Positions 25,601 through 38,189 of a DNA stretch of 64,000 nucleotides are shown here, piece after piece. The DNA lies in contig JALJCS010000002.1 of the NCBI GenBank assembly GCA_023055355.1, forward strand, positions 90,421,001 to 90,485,000. The letters run 5' to 3'. Each line of letters starts with the position of its first letter. Positions within the stretch are counted from its first letter, which is position 1. The notes under the pieces are model-generated. The model saw nothing but the letters and a program-made list of their open reading frames with translations, did not search any database and was not told the origin of the DNA. This DNA comes from Agelaius tricolor. Its lineage: Eukaryota; Chordata; Aves; Passeriformes; Icteridae. Both the position numbers and the translations under genes were made by a program.

Positions 25601-28600
25601 AAAAATCAGTGGTTTGGGTTAATTGAGTATATTTAAAAAAAAAAGTAATTTTAGACATTCCTGAATTTAGTTTAAACCCACTGAATAATTCTGGATAAAT
25701 AGAAAAGAAAATAATTTTGGAAATTAGGAAATGATGAAAATTCAATTAGTAACATTCAAAGGATATTTACACTCCTGAAATATAGACTTAAAAAAAATAG
25801 CCAATCAGATTCCCAAAATGGTGGATGCCAAAATATCTTCATTTCTGCCTAGTTAGCACACTTAGCCAACAGGAGGTTGAGCAGCAGAAAGTCAGTAGGA
25901 GAAGGAATGACTTTGTATCCTGGCCAACAGTACACCCAAAGGGCATATTTGTGTTGCAGTACTGATCTGGTGAATATTTAATAGAGTTGAATATGGAATA
26001 AAGGCAGAGGAGATACTGAGAATACCACATAAGATTAGAGCACACTCTGGGGAAATGGGTAATGTGGGTTCAGAAATAAGGAAGATGTGAATGTTGATCT
26101 CTCAATTCTGAGGGTTTTGTCTATTTTGAAATGCTTCTTCTGGGCATTTCTGTGACTTGTCCTTTTTTTTTTTTTGTGGGGGGGGAACAGAAAATATTTT
26201 TAAAAATATAACAGCTTCTTAAAATTATTTTCTAGATATTTTTCATTCTTTGAGTAAAAAAATATTACTCACCTTTTCCTGTGGTGAGAGGTGGCATAAA
26301 AGGACATACATGGAGATAATGTGGTAATTTGCAACAATATTATTTTTTTGCATATTAAAAATGTTGGGAAGGACCTTGGTTGTTGTCTCTTGAGAAATGT
26401 GCTCAAATTTTAATCCAGTGTAACAGAAAAAATATTTTTGTCTCCCACTAATTAGGAGTTTGTCTCCTCATTATTATCCATTCCATGTCATTCTTACTTG
26501 TAATATAAATAGTCTGCTTTACAAGGAATGAAAATATATTAAATCATAAACTTACCAGAAGCAGAACAACTTATTTGGGAAAATATAGAAGTAAATTAAT
26601 AATAAGTCAAGTGGAAAAGGTACACAAACTTAATATGAAAAGTAATCAACAAGTTCATAAGGTGTTATATTCAATTTAGTGTCAAACTAACCTGAACAAG
26701 GGCAGAAATATAAATTATATCTTTATATCTATCTGTGTGCATATATATATATAAAACAATAGAGAAATAGAAAGGAACAAAAATGTATTTTTGTGTGTGT
26801 TTTGGATTTTGGTTTATTGTCTCAGCTCTTAGTCCTATAAACCAGAAATCCATTTCCCACAAGACAGAATTCCTTATTAAGAAATAGTTATTGTTTCCAA
26901 AATTAAATTGATGTTGTTCTGAGCTCTATGAGTCACACACTCTTTTCTTTTTCTGTTTCTTCTGTACTATTACTCTTGAAAGCATGGGTTGCATTGATCC
27001 GTTTTTCACAGCTTAAACCTGCTGGCTTTGAAGCAAAGCACAAGTGAGATGGAATAAAATAAAAAAAAAATAGAATAAAATAAAGAAAGTACCCAGAGTG
27101 TGGAAGACTCAAAATGTTGTCTGTGCTTTTATGTCTTTATCTATACCATGACATAAAGTTTTTGATTGAGAAACAATATCTGGTGACTGAGACCACCCAG
27201 TTGTCCAAATTCAAAGGCTTTAGAACTTATTGGCCACTATTGGTAGTTATCTGTTCATTCATTTAAAATACCTAACGCTTCATAGGTTATAAAATTATTA
27301 TGTAATAGCAAATTTACTTTAGTTTACAACACTTTTAAAGCTATTGCTGACAGTTAGCAGATATCTCCTATAACCATGATAAAGTAAGTTTGAATCAACT
27401 GTTGAAATAAACTTAGGGGTAAGAAATAGACATTCAGTGAAATGTGACTAATATCTTGCATTTTGAAAAATAATCAGTTGACTGTCACTATTCTTATTTC
27501 CATATGTGTGTCCCAAAAAAACTGGACAGAAATAACAATAATAATAGTTAGTTTTGAAATCTGTAAATTATATGGATAATTTTAAAGTTAATTCATTTTT
27601 AAAGTGGTTTTAAAATCTGGGATGAGAGACATGAACTTGTTTCTTTGCAGATTTATTCTTCAGAATTCAACAAGTTTATGTAATGAAGATGTAATCAGGG
27701 CAGTGACCTTCTTGCCTTCTTTTAAGTGGAAGCCTGGGTATTAAAAAGTGTTTAATTTATGAAGTAAAATTATATAGGAAAAAAAGAATAATTTGGAGGC
27801 AATCGTTCTGGCCTGGTGGAAAAATATCTCTCTGAGTCCAAGTAACTTCAGAAATGGGCTTCCATATTCAAATTATTTTGGAAAAACAAAAACCCAAACC
27901 CTCACACCTATTTCATATTCAGTATAAATCCTGCCCTGGAGGTCTACTGTCAACTCACAATTATAATTGTAAATTTCCAAATGGAAAACTTTACATGCTA
28001 AGATATACTTTGTCTTTACAGAGAGATCTTTGGAAGTCAAGATTTAATTGTTTTGTACCTTAAGAAACATGGGGTGAAAATACAAAACAGCAACCAAAAC
28101 AGAACACCCTGTATTAGGAAAGCTCAGGGCCAGAGAAAGCAAACAAATAAACAAACCTATATAAATGCAACTAGCTCCTAAAATCGTACTTTCTTTAAAA
28201 ATGTAAATGAAATGTGCTTCATTTCACTGTTCAGTTCTGCTGGGTAAATTTGCATATTATCTCCTTTTCTCTTTTCAGTATCCTCGACCAACAGCTGTGA
28301 CTTGTCAAAACTTGCCAGCACAAGGGAAAAAGAAAATGAAGGGGCATATTGGAAACTGTGTCAGCTTATCTATTGCTTTCAGTAAAATGTAATTGCTGAA
28401 GATGCCATTAAGAGTTGCCTGAAAAATCGTGTTAAGGCTACTTAAATTGGGGTTTTTTTTTTCCCTTCTCTCCCTTTAATAGCAGCAGTGTGATACCTGG
28501 GAAGGGCAGAAGGGAGAGAACAAAACACGTGTGCCCTTCTCACAAGCTTCCTCCCTGTGGTGATGAGCCACTGAAACTGATCTCTTTGTCCCTCATCACA

Positions 28601-28758
28601 GGTGTTTTGTGGTGCCTTTTTATGTTCCTTGCTGCACTCTGAGCCCCTCTGCAGCTCCTGCCTGATGCTCACTTTCGCTCTTGAGGCACCTTGTGCTGAT
28701 CAACAAAGAGCTCAGGGTTCCTGTGCCAGTGCCTGGAGAGGTGAAAGGAGCTGTGTGT
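25601..28758. other. unique AT-rich noncoding DNA
   Basis: No gene recognised. There is a T13 run followed by a G run at 26162-26186, a short (AT)n near 26740 and an A-rich patch near 27060. At 28261-28278 a pyrimidine tract ends in cag and is followed by a 38-codon open stretch, too weak to call an exon. GC content rises from about 28480 toward the minisatellite. Confidence 0.55.
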
Positions 28759-29250
28759 GCAGGGAAACCTCTGCAGTGACCCTTGAGCAGTGTCCTTTGT
28801 GCCAGCACAGGGCTCAGAGCAGGGAAACCTCTCTGCAGTGACCCTTGGGCAGTGTCCTTTGTGCCAGCACAGGGCTCAGAGCAGGGAAACCTCTCTGCAG
28901 TGACCCTTGGGCAGTGTCCTTTGTGCCAGCACAGGGCTCAGAGCAGGGAAACCTCTCTGCAGTGACCCTTGGGCAGTGTCCTTTGTGCCAGCACAGGGCT
29001 CAGAGCAGAGAAACCTCTCTGCAGTGACCCTTGAGCAATTTCCTTTGTGCCAGCACAGGGCTCAGAGCAGGGAAACCTCTCTGCAGTGACCCTTGAGCAG
29101 TGTCCTTTGGGCCAGCACAGGGCTCAGAGCAGGGAAACCTCTCTGCAGTGACCCTTGGGCAGTGTCCTTTGGGCCAGCACAGGGCTCAGAGCAGGGAAAC
29201 CTCTCTGCAGTGACCCTTGGGCAGTGTCCTTTGTGCCACTGCAGGGTCAG
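28759..29250. repeat. 62-bp minisatellite, about 8 units
   Basis: Tandem units of exactly 62 bp. The block 'cctctctgcagtgaccctt' recurs every 62 bases seven times after a shortened first copy, and 'cagtgtcctttg' recurs eight times from about 28788 to 29222. Units differ at a few sites: g(a/g)gcagt, tttg(t/g)gcc, one unit with agcagagaaac and one with gcaatttcc. The last unit degenerates at 'gccactgcagggtcagag'. The array is GC-richer than its surroundings. Because 62 is not a multiple of 3, the frame rotates from unit to unit, so the 60-codon frames and the 209-codon frame starting in it are artefacts. I know of no named avian satellite matching this unit. Confidence 0.96.
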
Positions 29251-32200
29251 AGCTGGGTCGTGGCTACTGAGAGGGCTTCATGAAAAGAGACCACTTCTGA
29301 CAGGAGAAATGAAGGGTCTGAGAAGAGGGGCTGGATTCCAAACCTCAGCTGGACAGCAAAGCTCCAGTGCCTTGGCATTGCTCTGGCTGTTAGGTAGGGA
29401 TGAGCAGTGTCCCAGTCTGCTGCCCTCAGAGCTCTGCCCACTGGGATTTGTGAGGTCCATGCTGAGATTCAGGGGTTTCAGTGTTTGTGTGAGCCATGGG
29501 GGACCTCAGCTTCCCAGAGAGTTCTTGTCCTGCCCCAGGAATGAGGGGAGGGATGGGAAGGGAAGGGAAGGGAAGGGAACGGAAATCTCATTCACCCTGC
29601 AGATGATAGCTCTGAAGTCAGGATGCCAGCAGTTAGGAATGAAGCCTCTGGGTTGCCATAGGGTGATTGATAGAATGTGGAGTTATCAGATTGCAGTCCA
29701 GAAAGGGACTAAGCTCCACTAAATTATCCATGGTTTTCTGACAAGTGGATCAAGAGTCTTTGTGTTTCCTGGCTGGCCTCATTAGGTTGCTATAATTATC
29801 GTTTTATTGATAAAGTGCCTGCCCTTGGTGAGACCCGGGGGATGCTGTGCAATTAAAATAACGGATTATGTGAGTGTAAGATAATGTACTAACAGTTAGA
29901 ACAAAACTTGTCTTCCAGGGAAAAAAAGTAGTTGGGATTCTTCCCTAATACTAGAACTGAAGAGGGAATACTTTCTGGAAGTGAAAAACTCATGCATTCA
30001 AATGGGATTTTTTTAAAACTAACATATTTCTCATTGGAATTGCTGAAAGTTAATTGTCAAAAAACCTAAGTGTTGATGCCTCTTTGTCCTATCTGTCTCG
30101 ATGGTTCTGAGACAAACCCATACACCTGATTTTCCAAATTCTAACTAATTTTGAGCTAAATTCTGGATCATGAGTTTCCTAAAACTAAGGCTAATCAAGA
30201 TGTGAAATTCATTTAAAAATCTGAAATTCCAGTTACAATCTTGCTGAAATATGTATGTGAGCATATTAGACAATGATAGAGATTCACGGAGCAATTTAAG
30301 CACACATTTGCTTAACTGACAAAGAGAATCAGGAGATTGAAGAGGGTTGATGGCAAGCCTTCACCAAGGGGACCTAGGCATTACGATGGTCATAAAAAGT
30401 ATAAGAGGAAGGTGCCAAGGTTGAGAGGAGTTCATAAAGATAGGCTAAGTGAGTGGGTTCCCCTTGCAGAGGGATGAGATAAGGCTCTTTTTTCATCACT
30501 CATACCAACCCAAAAGAAATCAATAGTTCAACAGCAGAAGAAATACCAAGTACATCTCTTCTGGGTTTGAGCTCATTTACCTCCACTAAATCACATCCAG
30601 GTTTGCCTTGCAGAGTGCAGACCTTTGTGCCTTACTGGGAGTACAGTTGAAATCTTGTTCCCATTCTCCAAATTACTTCTATGCTATTTATCCAGTTGTT
30701 ATCTAATTGAACAACACTAGTTATTTTCCCTCTTAGCTGAATGACCTTACCAACATACTGTAAATTCAGGATTCACTGTAGTTGCCTTCCTTTACAGACT
30801 TCAGATTTTGCCTTTTAGGATATATAGGTAGTATCTTTACTTGACAGTAAGACAGGAGAAGGGCACTTCAAGCCTGCTGGCAAGGTACCAGGAAAAGGTA
30901 GGAATGGGCTTAGAAATGACCTCCAGATGAAATTTTATATTTTTCTTTATTATATCATGCAAGGGAGAGATTTCTCTCCTTTTCTTCAGAGCAAGCTAAA
31001 CAAATTTGACATAGTAATAATTAATCTAGCAAAAGGACCTTCATTAGGAATGTGGGTTGAGGCATCTGTTTCTGTTTTCCTGTCTCTAAGCAATCTGAAG
31101 CAGAAGATAAATGCTGAACCAGCATCTTGGTAAGATAAATACACTTGGTAGCATCATTTCTATGCCTGGATTTGTTAAGCAAAGTTTTTCTTAATGGTGA
31201 ATATTGTGTGTTTAGGATCTCCATCACCCTCCACAAAGGGAGTGTGAGGTCAATAACTGGAACATTAAAACAGCCTGAAAAAGGTGTTTGAGTAGCCCAG
31301 GCATGAATGCAGAAGGAAACTCTCATTCATTTTAGTGTTGATTTGGTCCATGTAATTATACTACATATTTTTGCTTCTGTGAGATTACTTGCCCTGTGCA
31401 AAATAAATATTTATTTAGCACTTTCACCTTGCAGGCAATGCTATCATTCTTCTTTTAATTACTATGCAGCTTTTAATAATGATGGGTAGCACTCAGCATG
31501 CTGCTTCTAAATTCACAGCACTTTGCAAATGTTAAAGGTGGTTATCAGTCAGTGACTTTCTATATTAAAAAAAGAGGAACTGGGAAGAAAAAACTCTGGG
31601 AACTTTTTTTTTCTCTGAAGTTTCTGAAGATTAAAATAATATTTATATAAATTGTATTAATAAAATGCCCATTCCTATATATTTGTCTGAGACCATGTAA
31701 CTGAATCCTTGGTTTACACTGGAAGTCAAAATTAGTTCCATAGAGAACTCTCCTTAATTTCAATATATACAGACATTCAAAATTGCAATCAGTGTCTAAG
31801 CCACCTTTACACCCTGTACAAATCAAGCTAGTTCAGACAGCAGGATCTCAATTCAATCAGCCACATGCAAATTCTTGATTGGGACTAATGTGCATTTTCG
31901 TACAGCCCTGTCAGCCCCCAGCCCCAATGTTACACACTCTGCCAAAAGCAAAGGTAACCAGGAATGAGAAGTTCAGGAAAGGAGAATCTGTGAACGTGAA
32001 AAAAAGCCAAACTAACTTAATAAAAAACAAACCCAGAACCCTAATGACTTGCCTCCCCTTTATTAAACTCTAGTGTATAGGGTCCAAGACTTTGATGGAT
32101 GACAAAGGCATTGCTATTCAGTCCCATGAAACATGGCCACCAGTGATAATCCAAGCAAGCAATTTCTTGGTTCTACAGAAGCATGGTTTGCATTTACCTT

Positions 32201-32500
32201 ACTTGACAAATAACTCATGAGAGAGGAGCATCATGTAATGCCCATTCACACTCAGTATTGGCTCAGGAATTTAGGAATGAATTTATAATCTGCTGCTGCT
32301 CTTCAAGGTACCATTTGCAGTGCAAAGGAGTTAGAGCAGGTACCCACTGTAAGATCCCAACTGTAATCTCTCCCCATTAAATAAATAAAAATAGAATAGG
32401 AAACTATTCTGAAAGTGGTGCAATTCCTCTGCATTTTATACCATTCCCTAACAAATCCTGATCATTGACTTGTCCAGCCCTTGACTGATGTCTGTATGTA
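29251..32500. other. noncoding DNA, GC-richer at left
   Basis: No gene recognised. 29251-29720 stays relatively GC-rich. The block at 29770-29880 has several homeodomain-like words (caattaaaata, ggattatg, tttattgataaag) around a cccggg and could be a conserved noncoding element, which one sequence cannot show. The rest is ordinary AT-rich DNA. Confidence 0.55.
29545..29583. repeat. (GGGAA)n-like simple repeat
   Basis: A purine tract with four to five tandem ggaag/gggaa units (from about 29555) inside a G-rich segment. It is an ordinary short microsatellite. Confidence 0.88.
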
Positions 32501-32832
32501 TAGAATCATAGCCATTAAGACTTAAGAAGACCTCAAAGATTGTCAAGTTCAACTTCTAACTCAGCATTGCCAAGTCCACCACTACACCACATCCCCAAGT
32601 GCCACCTTTATACATCTTTCAAATATCTCCTGGGATGGTGTCTCCACAACTGTTGCAAAGCTTAACTCCCCTTTCAGTGAATATTTTTTTCCTTAGACCG
32701 AATCTAAGCCTGCCCTGGTGCAATGTGAGGCCTTTTCCTCTTGTCCTATTGCTTTTTACCTGGGAGAAGAGACCAACCCCCACCTGGCTACAACCTCTTC
32801 CAGGAGTTTTAGAAAGCAATAAAGTCCCCTCC
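32501..32832 (-). mobile_element. CR1 LINE, minus strand, 3' portion
   Basis: Reverse complement of a CR1 3' end. It begins 'tagaatcatagccattaag' and continues through 'cctcaaagattgtcaagttc', 'tgccaagtccaccactacac', 'tctccacaactgttgcaaag', 'gaatctaagcctgccctgg' and 'gtcctattgctttttacctg'. It is cut at 32832 by an LTR insertion and resumes at 33220. The 'ccaccactacaccacatccc' block marks a CR1 subfamily different from most other copies here. Confidence 0.92.
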
Positions 32833-33219
32833 TGTCTCAGACATCTTTCATGAAAAATCCTTTCTTAGGATTTTTCCTTGTGAGAAGCTGCAGTTTCAGC
32901 AACCAAAAGTAAACAATGGTTATCTGCTGCTGTGGAATGCAACAGGTAGACCCATGATTGGTCTCCTGTGGATATTTGGATTTACTGACCACTCATGGCA
33001 GAGCTGGCTCTTGCTCTCTGTGTGAGACACAGATCTTTGTTATTCATTCTTGTCTATTCTTAGCTTAGCTAGCTTCTGAAGAAACCTTTTCCTTTCTATT
33101 TCTTTTTAGTATAGTCTTAATGTAACATATATCATAAAATAATAAATCAAGCCTTCTGGTCATAGAGTCAACATTCTCGTCTCTTCTTCATCCTGAAAAC
33201 CTTTGTGACCACGGTCACA
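32833..33219 (+). mobile_element. solo LTR of an endogenous retrovirus, inserted in CR1
   Basis: A 387-bp unit starting TGTCTC and ending GTCACA, flanked by near-matching six-base target duplications (ccctcc at 32827-32832 and ccctct at 33220-33225, 5 of 6 identical). Inside are a 'tgctgctgtggaatgcaaca' block and, toward the right end, 'tcataaaataataaatcaag' with an AATAAA-type signal. I recognise this pattern from a common passerine LTR family. A six-base duplication fits an ERVK-like integrase. No internal gag/pol/env sequence is present, so this is a solo LTR left by recombination. It splits the flanking CR1 cleanly and is therefore younger. Confidence 0.85.
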
Positions 33220-34005
33220 CCCTCTGAGCCTTTTCTCCAGGCTAAACACTTCCTCAAATGAGTGCAACTCTCCACAGCATGGGAGATTGTTTCTCCAGGA
33301 GAATGCTGTGAGAAATATTGTCAAAGCATTTAGTAAAGTCCAGGTAAACAACATTGACTGCCTTTTCCTCATTCCATAAGAAGGTCATCTTGTCTTAGAA
33401 GGAGGTCAGGTTGGTCAAGCAGGACCTGTCTTTCATAAACCCACACTGGCTGGACCTGATCACCTGGTAGCCCCATGAATGGCAATGTTGTGCCACTCAA
33501 GGTGATCTGCTCCATGCCCACGCCTGGCTCTGATATCAGGCTCACATGCCTGGGGCTCCCCAGAGCCTCCTTCCAGCCCTTCCTTTAGAAGGACATCAGA
33601 TTTGCCAGCTTCCAGTCAACTGAGACCTCCCCAGCTGACCAGGACTGCTGCTGAATTAATGAAGATGGTCTGGTGAGAACTGCTGGTTTCCTCAGTACCC
33701 TGGGGTGGATCCCAGATGAGTCCACAGACTCTTATCTGTATAAGTGTTGTAGCAGGTCACCATTTCCCCTTGGGTTGTAGCAAGTCACCAACCATTTCCC
33801 CTTGGGTTATAGGGCTTCCAGCTCAGGGGCTGGGTACCTGGAGAACCAGTTTTTCCTATTAAAGGCTGAGGCACAGGTAGCATGACACATCTCAGCCTTT
33901 TTTCTATTCCTTTATTATTATGTTTCCCCCTTTGTCAAATGAAATAGAGATTCTTCTTAACCCTCCTGTTGCTAAAAGAAAACAAGGTTTCTATAGAAAT
34001 TTTGA
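33220..34005 (-). mobile_element. CR1 LINE, minus strand, ORF2 reverse-transcriptase remnant
   Basis: The first ~30 bp (to about 33250) continue the CR1 3' region. The sequence then jumps to the ORF2 reverse-transcriptase region, missing over 1 kb. Read on the minus strand, characteristic RT segments survive: VDWKLANL (near 33600), CGFMKDRSCLTNL (near 33420), and VVYLDFTKCF followed by FDNISHSILLEKQ (33270-33360), which holds the motif-A aspartate of YLDF. Frameshifts and stops separate the segments, so it is dead. It extends to about 34005 in the 5' direction of the element. A tandem duplication of ~30 bp occurs within it at 33749-33808. Confidence 0.9.
33749..33808. repeat. ~30-bp tandem duplication inside CR1
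   Basis: 'gtagcaggtcaccatttccc...' (33749-33776) is followed directly by a copy with one base change and an added 'aacc' (33777-33808). Both end in ccccttgggtt. The CR1 consensus as I know it has one copy, with the 'aaccattt' wording, so the left copy is the altered one. Confidence 0.85.
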
Positions 34006-37000
34006 TATCAAAACAATAGTGAAGCAATCATAAAGATGTCTCATGAGGCTGAAGAATATTAGGTAATTGTCCTTACAACTTTTTCTTGGTTTCATTAAGA
34101 TAATATCGAATAACTATGGATTTACCCAGCAGCCAACATCTGTGAGTCCTTTGCACAGGTTATGTGTTTTATTAGTGGTTTTGCATACAATCCGACATAT
34201 TATGAGGCAACACAACCAGAAGTCCTCTGAATCTTTCATGTGTTTCTATTAAACTGACATCACAACAAATTCAGTTCCACACATCTGTGGTGCAAGTGTA
34301 TTCCTAACATTTTATGAACAATAGACTCTCTTAAAACAAGCCATACAGACTGATGCCAGGTTGTCAACTGATCCTGCATCTGTTTCCTATGAAATGAAAG
34401 GACAGAAAGAAGAAAAATTCATGTCTTGCACAGTTTGGTTTTTTTTTTATTATTCCCCAGCCTTTCAAAAGCTCTGTTGCTTCAGCCATCATAAGATCTC
34501 ACAGACAAACTTGGGAGTAAAGGAACTTGATTTTCCTACATAAAATTTGTTCACCACAAACACATCTGTGCACCAAGGAAGTCTCATCTGAGTGGCATAA
34601 CACTTTGTTCCCTTCTTATTTCCTTTTGTTAAGTGGAGGGAAATTGGTCTCTTTGCCTTGTTTGTTGGGTGAGTATTTTTTGATGAGTAGTAGAGACCAT
34701 CTTTATGTCACCAAGATCAGAGTCCTGTTGCAGTAGCCCAGGGTCTCCTTGTGCAAGGCAATGAAAAAAACAACAAATAAGAGGAATATTCTTCATCACA
34801 AAATCTTACTCCTCACTATGTGAATGTGCCTCCCAAATGTGTAATCACAGCCAGCCAGAGACCAGCATGAACTTACCTGGGGTATGGTTGCATTTATGGT
34901 TTTCTAAGAGCATGGCAATCTGATTCCCTAAATTAGAGAAGTAGTTTTTGGGGGATTGAGCTCCCACAGGCCCACAGGTTCAGAATGTCAAAATCTAGTC
35001 TGAGAAAGAGCTCAGACTATTGTACCTAATTTGTACCTAATAAGCAGAGTGAATGCATCTCCAGCTGACCCATATGTGCTTACACTAATACAGGCTGAAT
35101 CATATCAAAGACTTCAATGGCAATATTGGCCAGGCTTCCATGCACTGCTAGAGGGGGGGAAAAAAGCCTTTGATTGTGTGAAATGCAGACACCTGTACTG
35201 TAGACCCTAACATTTATCTGGGAAATTTTTTGTCTTTATGCCTGTAGCTGTATTCAGAGCTGATACTTTATGCATTCAATTACAAGTTGCATACATACAA
35301 TAAAGCCATTTTCATTACTGCAAATCATCTACAAATACCTGCAAAAGCAATTTAGCATACTGTTGTAAAGTAAATGCTGCTTCCTAGCCTCTACTATCAC
35401 CTTTTCAACAAAACAAAATATTCTCTGACTTGAACATAGTTCTCAGAATCAAGCCTTCATTAGAAGAATGGATGACAAGAAGAAAATACCTTACACAGCT
35501 ATTATTAGCTATTATTCAGTTTTCAAGAATGATCTGGGATTGGCTCATTATCATGATTTCTTTTACTGTTGGTCAATATTTAAGAATGTGTAAGAACTTT
35601 GGTTAAATGTTTGGTTTTCTTAGTGTGTCTATAGTAAAATAATAACTGAATATCTGCCCAAATGCTGCCCAAAAATGCATGTGGAGGAAACAGGAAAAAT
35701 ATCAAAGCATGTATTTTAATTGAAAATGAGAGTACTGGAAAAAGGACAGTTTAGGGCTAAGTACTGCAACTGTATATGGGCTTTTTTACAATCAATAATG
35801 CTAACCCTGTCAAACAAATGGAAGTTTTCAAACCAAGACTTGGAAAAGGAAATGATGGAATTCAATAATTTATCTAAAATGCTTTAGATCTTAAAAATTA
35901 AGTTCAAGTTATATGTTTGCTCTGTAGGCATTTTTAACCCACATGCATGCAGGGAACAACAGCAGCTATGCTCGTACAAGAAAAATACCACCAGAAGTGT
36001 CAGAATGGACCTTGGTTTGTTTTACTATTTCTTTCTTTTTATTTGTGAGTTTCAAGTGTAAATATGTATCCTCCTATTTATTTTTTTCTTCTTCTGTTTC
36101 TCATAGAGCATCTTTAAGGTGATTGGAAGGGTCCTAATTAATGCTCTTCTGAAAAATATATCATATCAATATTCTTCTTGGTGTTAAGGCAAACCAGAAC
36201 AGAATAATCTTATCTCAACATTTCATTTATCAACATTCAGCATCTTTTGAGCAGGAGAGGAACATCTCTGGAGTTACTGGGAGAAATTTCCTTGTCTTTG
36301 GACCAAGGAGCCAGTCCTCTTTACCCCCCATGGCCTCCAGAGGCAGGTCTCTCTCTGAAGAAGTGCTAAATGCATGAGCAGCACGATTTTCCTTTTAGCC
36401 AGAATGCCTGGAAAGTGGAATTGTCATTAACATGAAATTGCTTCGGCCAGCACTTAAGCTCAATAGGATAATATTTAAAACATTAACTACAGGCTTCCAG
36501 CTGAGCTCTTCAGCCTTTCTTTTCTGTCACATTACACAATACAACTGCTTTATGCTGACTATCTGCCCTTTCTTCCTCTTTCTTAGGCTTATCTCAATAG
36601 GTCCTGTCTCAGACTCACTGAAAAGAAGAAAGAGAAGCTGAATATATCTGACAGCTATTTCTATCAGATAAACTAAAGTTCAAATGACTGGAACTCTTTT
36701 GCCTTTCAAAGGCCTTCAGTCCCCTGATGTTTTCTCATGCAATATGGACCTTTCTGAAAATGAGGGTTGCTGTCACTGTCTTTGTGCAGTGATGGGGGAC
36801 CAATCCACCTTTGATTTGCCAGCTCTGCTGAAGGATAAATACTTCTGCTGTGGGCAAGGGGAGTATGGCATCACTCAAAGGAAAGTATAATGTTATTGAC
36901 TGCTTTTCTAACTGCCCATCAAAATACATTTTAATCTTATTTACTCATATCAATCTCCAGTCCTGTTTAGGCCAGGTTATTTTCTGTTCTTACAGTGCCA

Positions 37001-38189
37001 AATTGGCACAAAGAATGTTTCCTGTTTGAGGGGTTCACCTCAATGATCTTTCAGATTAAGGTGAGTATATTGGTTTGAGCTGATTTGGGATAAAAAATAC
37101 CCTTCAATGGAAACATTTTCTAGCCTATTCAGCCAAAAAGAAAGCACACAGAACAATGTGGTATTTTCAACATTAATTGGCTTGGCTGGGGCAGACAGGG
37201 AAGGTCTTTGAAGTGACCTCCAAGAGGCACATGATGTCTCAGAACAAGAGATGCAGCCTGGGTATGCTCAATCCTCTCCTTTCCACTGCAGATGAAGTTT
37301 TCTGTGCACATTACATTGAGCAGCAGGACATTTTGGCCCCACTTCACTGCAACTGCAGAAGAGGGCCTGAGTCTCTTGCTGTTGAGCCCCATTAAAGTAG
37401 AGCTCTGCCCTGTTAACCTTAATTGTACTTTGAGTCTGAAACAAACCCCAAGAACAAAAGTTATAGTTTTGTCAAATTACTCTGGCTACTACAGTGGTTA
37501 TAAACTTTATTAGTGTGATTATGACCTATTAAAGTCACATTAACTTTTTAATGTGCCAGGAGTTGCCACTGTAATGTCTGATAGGCTTAACTGAAGGCTT
37601 ATTTCCTGCTCTTTATGCTTCAGAAACAGACTTTTACAAACCAAATTATATCTTCTCTGTAATTAGTAAGTTCCATAACAGAATCTTTATCATTATTTCC
37701 AGTAGGCAAGGCTATACTCCTATTTTAAAAGCTTCTCTACCTGCTCTATAAGATCTTGTCTTCCTTTTTTTTCCTTTTTATTTGTAGTTCCAGATCTTGA
37801 GTGTCAGTTTGGGGTATGATGAAAGCTGCTCAAGAAGCTGCCTTACTGGGTAAAGAGTCAAAGCTTTTAAGAGATAAAAGGTTAATTCCTGTCATAGGAC
37901 AGGCTCAGAGTCAGAAAAGTCTGCAATGGATTCATTCATTTATTTCATGGTCCAGTGACAATGATGTGTTCAGGAGCAAACCTGCACATCATTGGTGAGA
38001 ACTCTGAAAAGCTTATGAATAAAGATGCACTTAGCCCTAGATACAGCAGCCTCATCTGCTGTGAGCAGGTACAGAAGGTCCTATACACAATGAGCAAAAC
38101 ATGTAACTGTCTCTTTCCTTAGATTCAGCCCTGGACTTTCTGATAGAAGAAGCCTCAAAGACATCTGCTGGCCAGGTATTTACCTGCTC
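34006..38189. other. unique noncoding DNA
   Basis: No gene, RNA or transposon recognised. Open frames at 36684-36929 and 37129-37513 overlap on both strands without domain resemblance. Confidence 0.6.

Noticed and set aside
28261..28392. Pyrimidine tract with cag followed by a 38-codon open stretch (YPRPTAVTCQNL...)
   Set aside because: The splice-site resemblance is modest, the translation has no recognisable domain, and many such chance acceptors exist in T-rich DNA.
29093..29722. 209-codon open frame, the longest in the window
   Set aside because: It starts in the 62-bp minisatellite, continues through low-complexity GC-rich DNA and a GGGAA repeat, has no recognisable domain, and the repeat length rotates the frame.
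36575..36670. Pyrimidine-rich tract ending in ttag, then a short possible exon
   Set aside because: No convincing donor, frame or domain; not distinguishable from chance.
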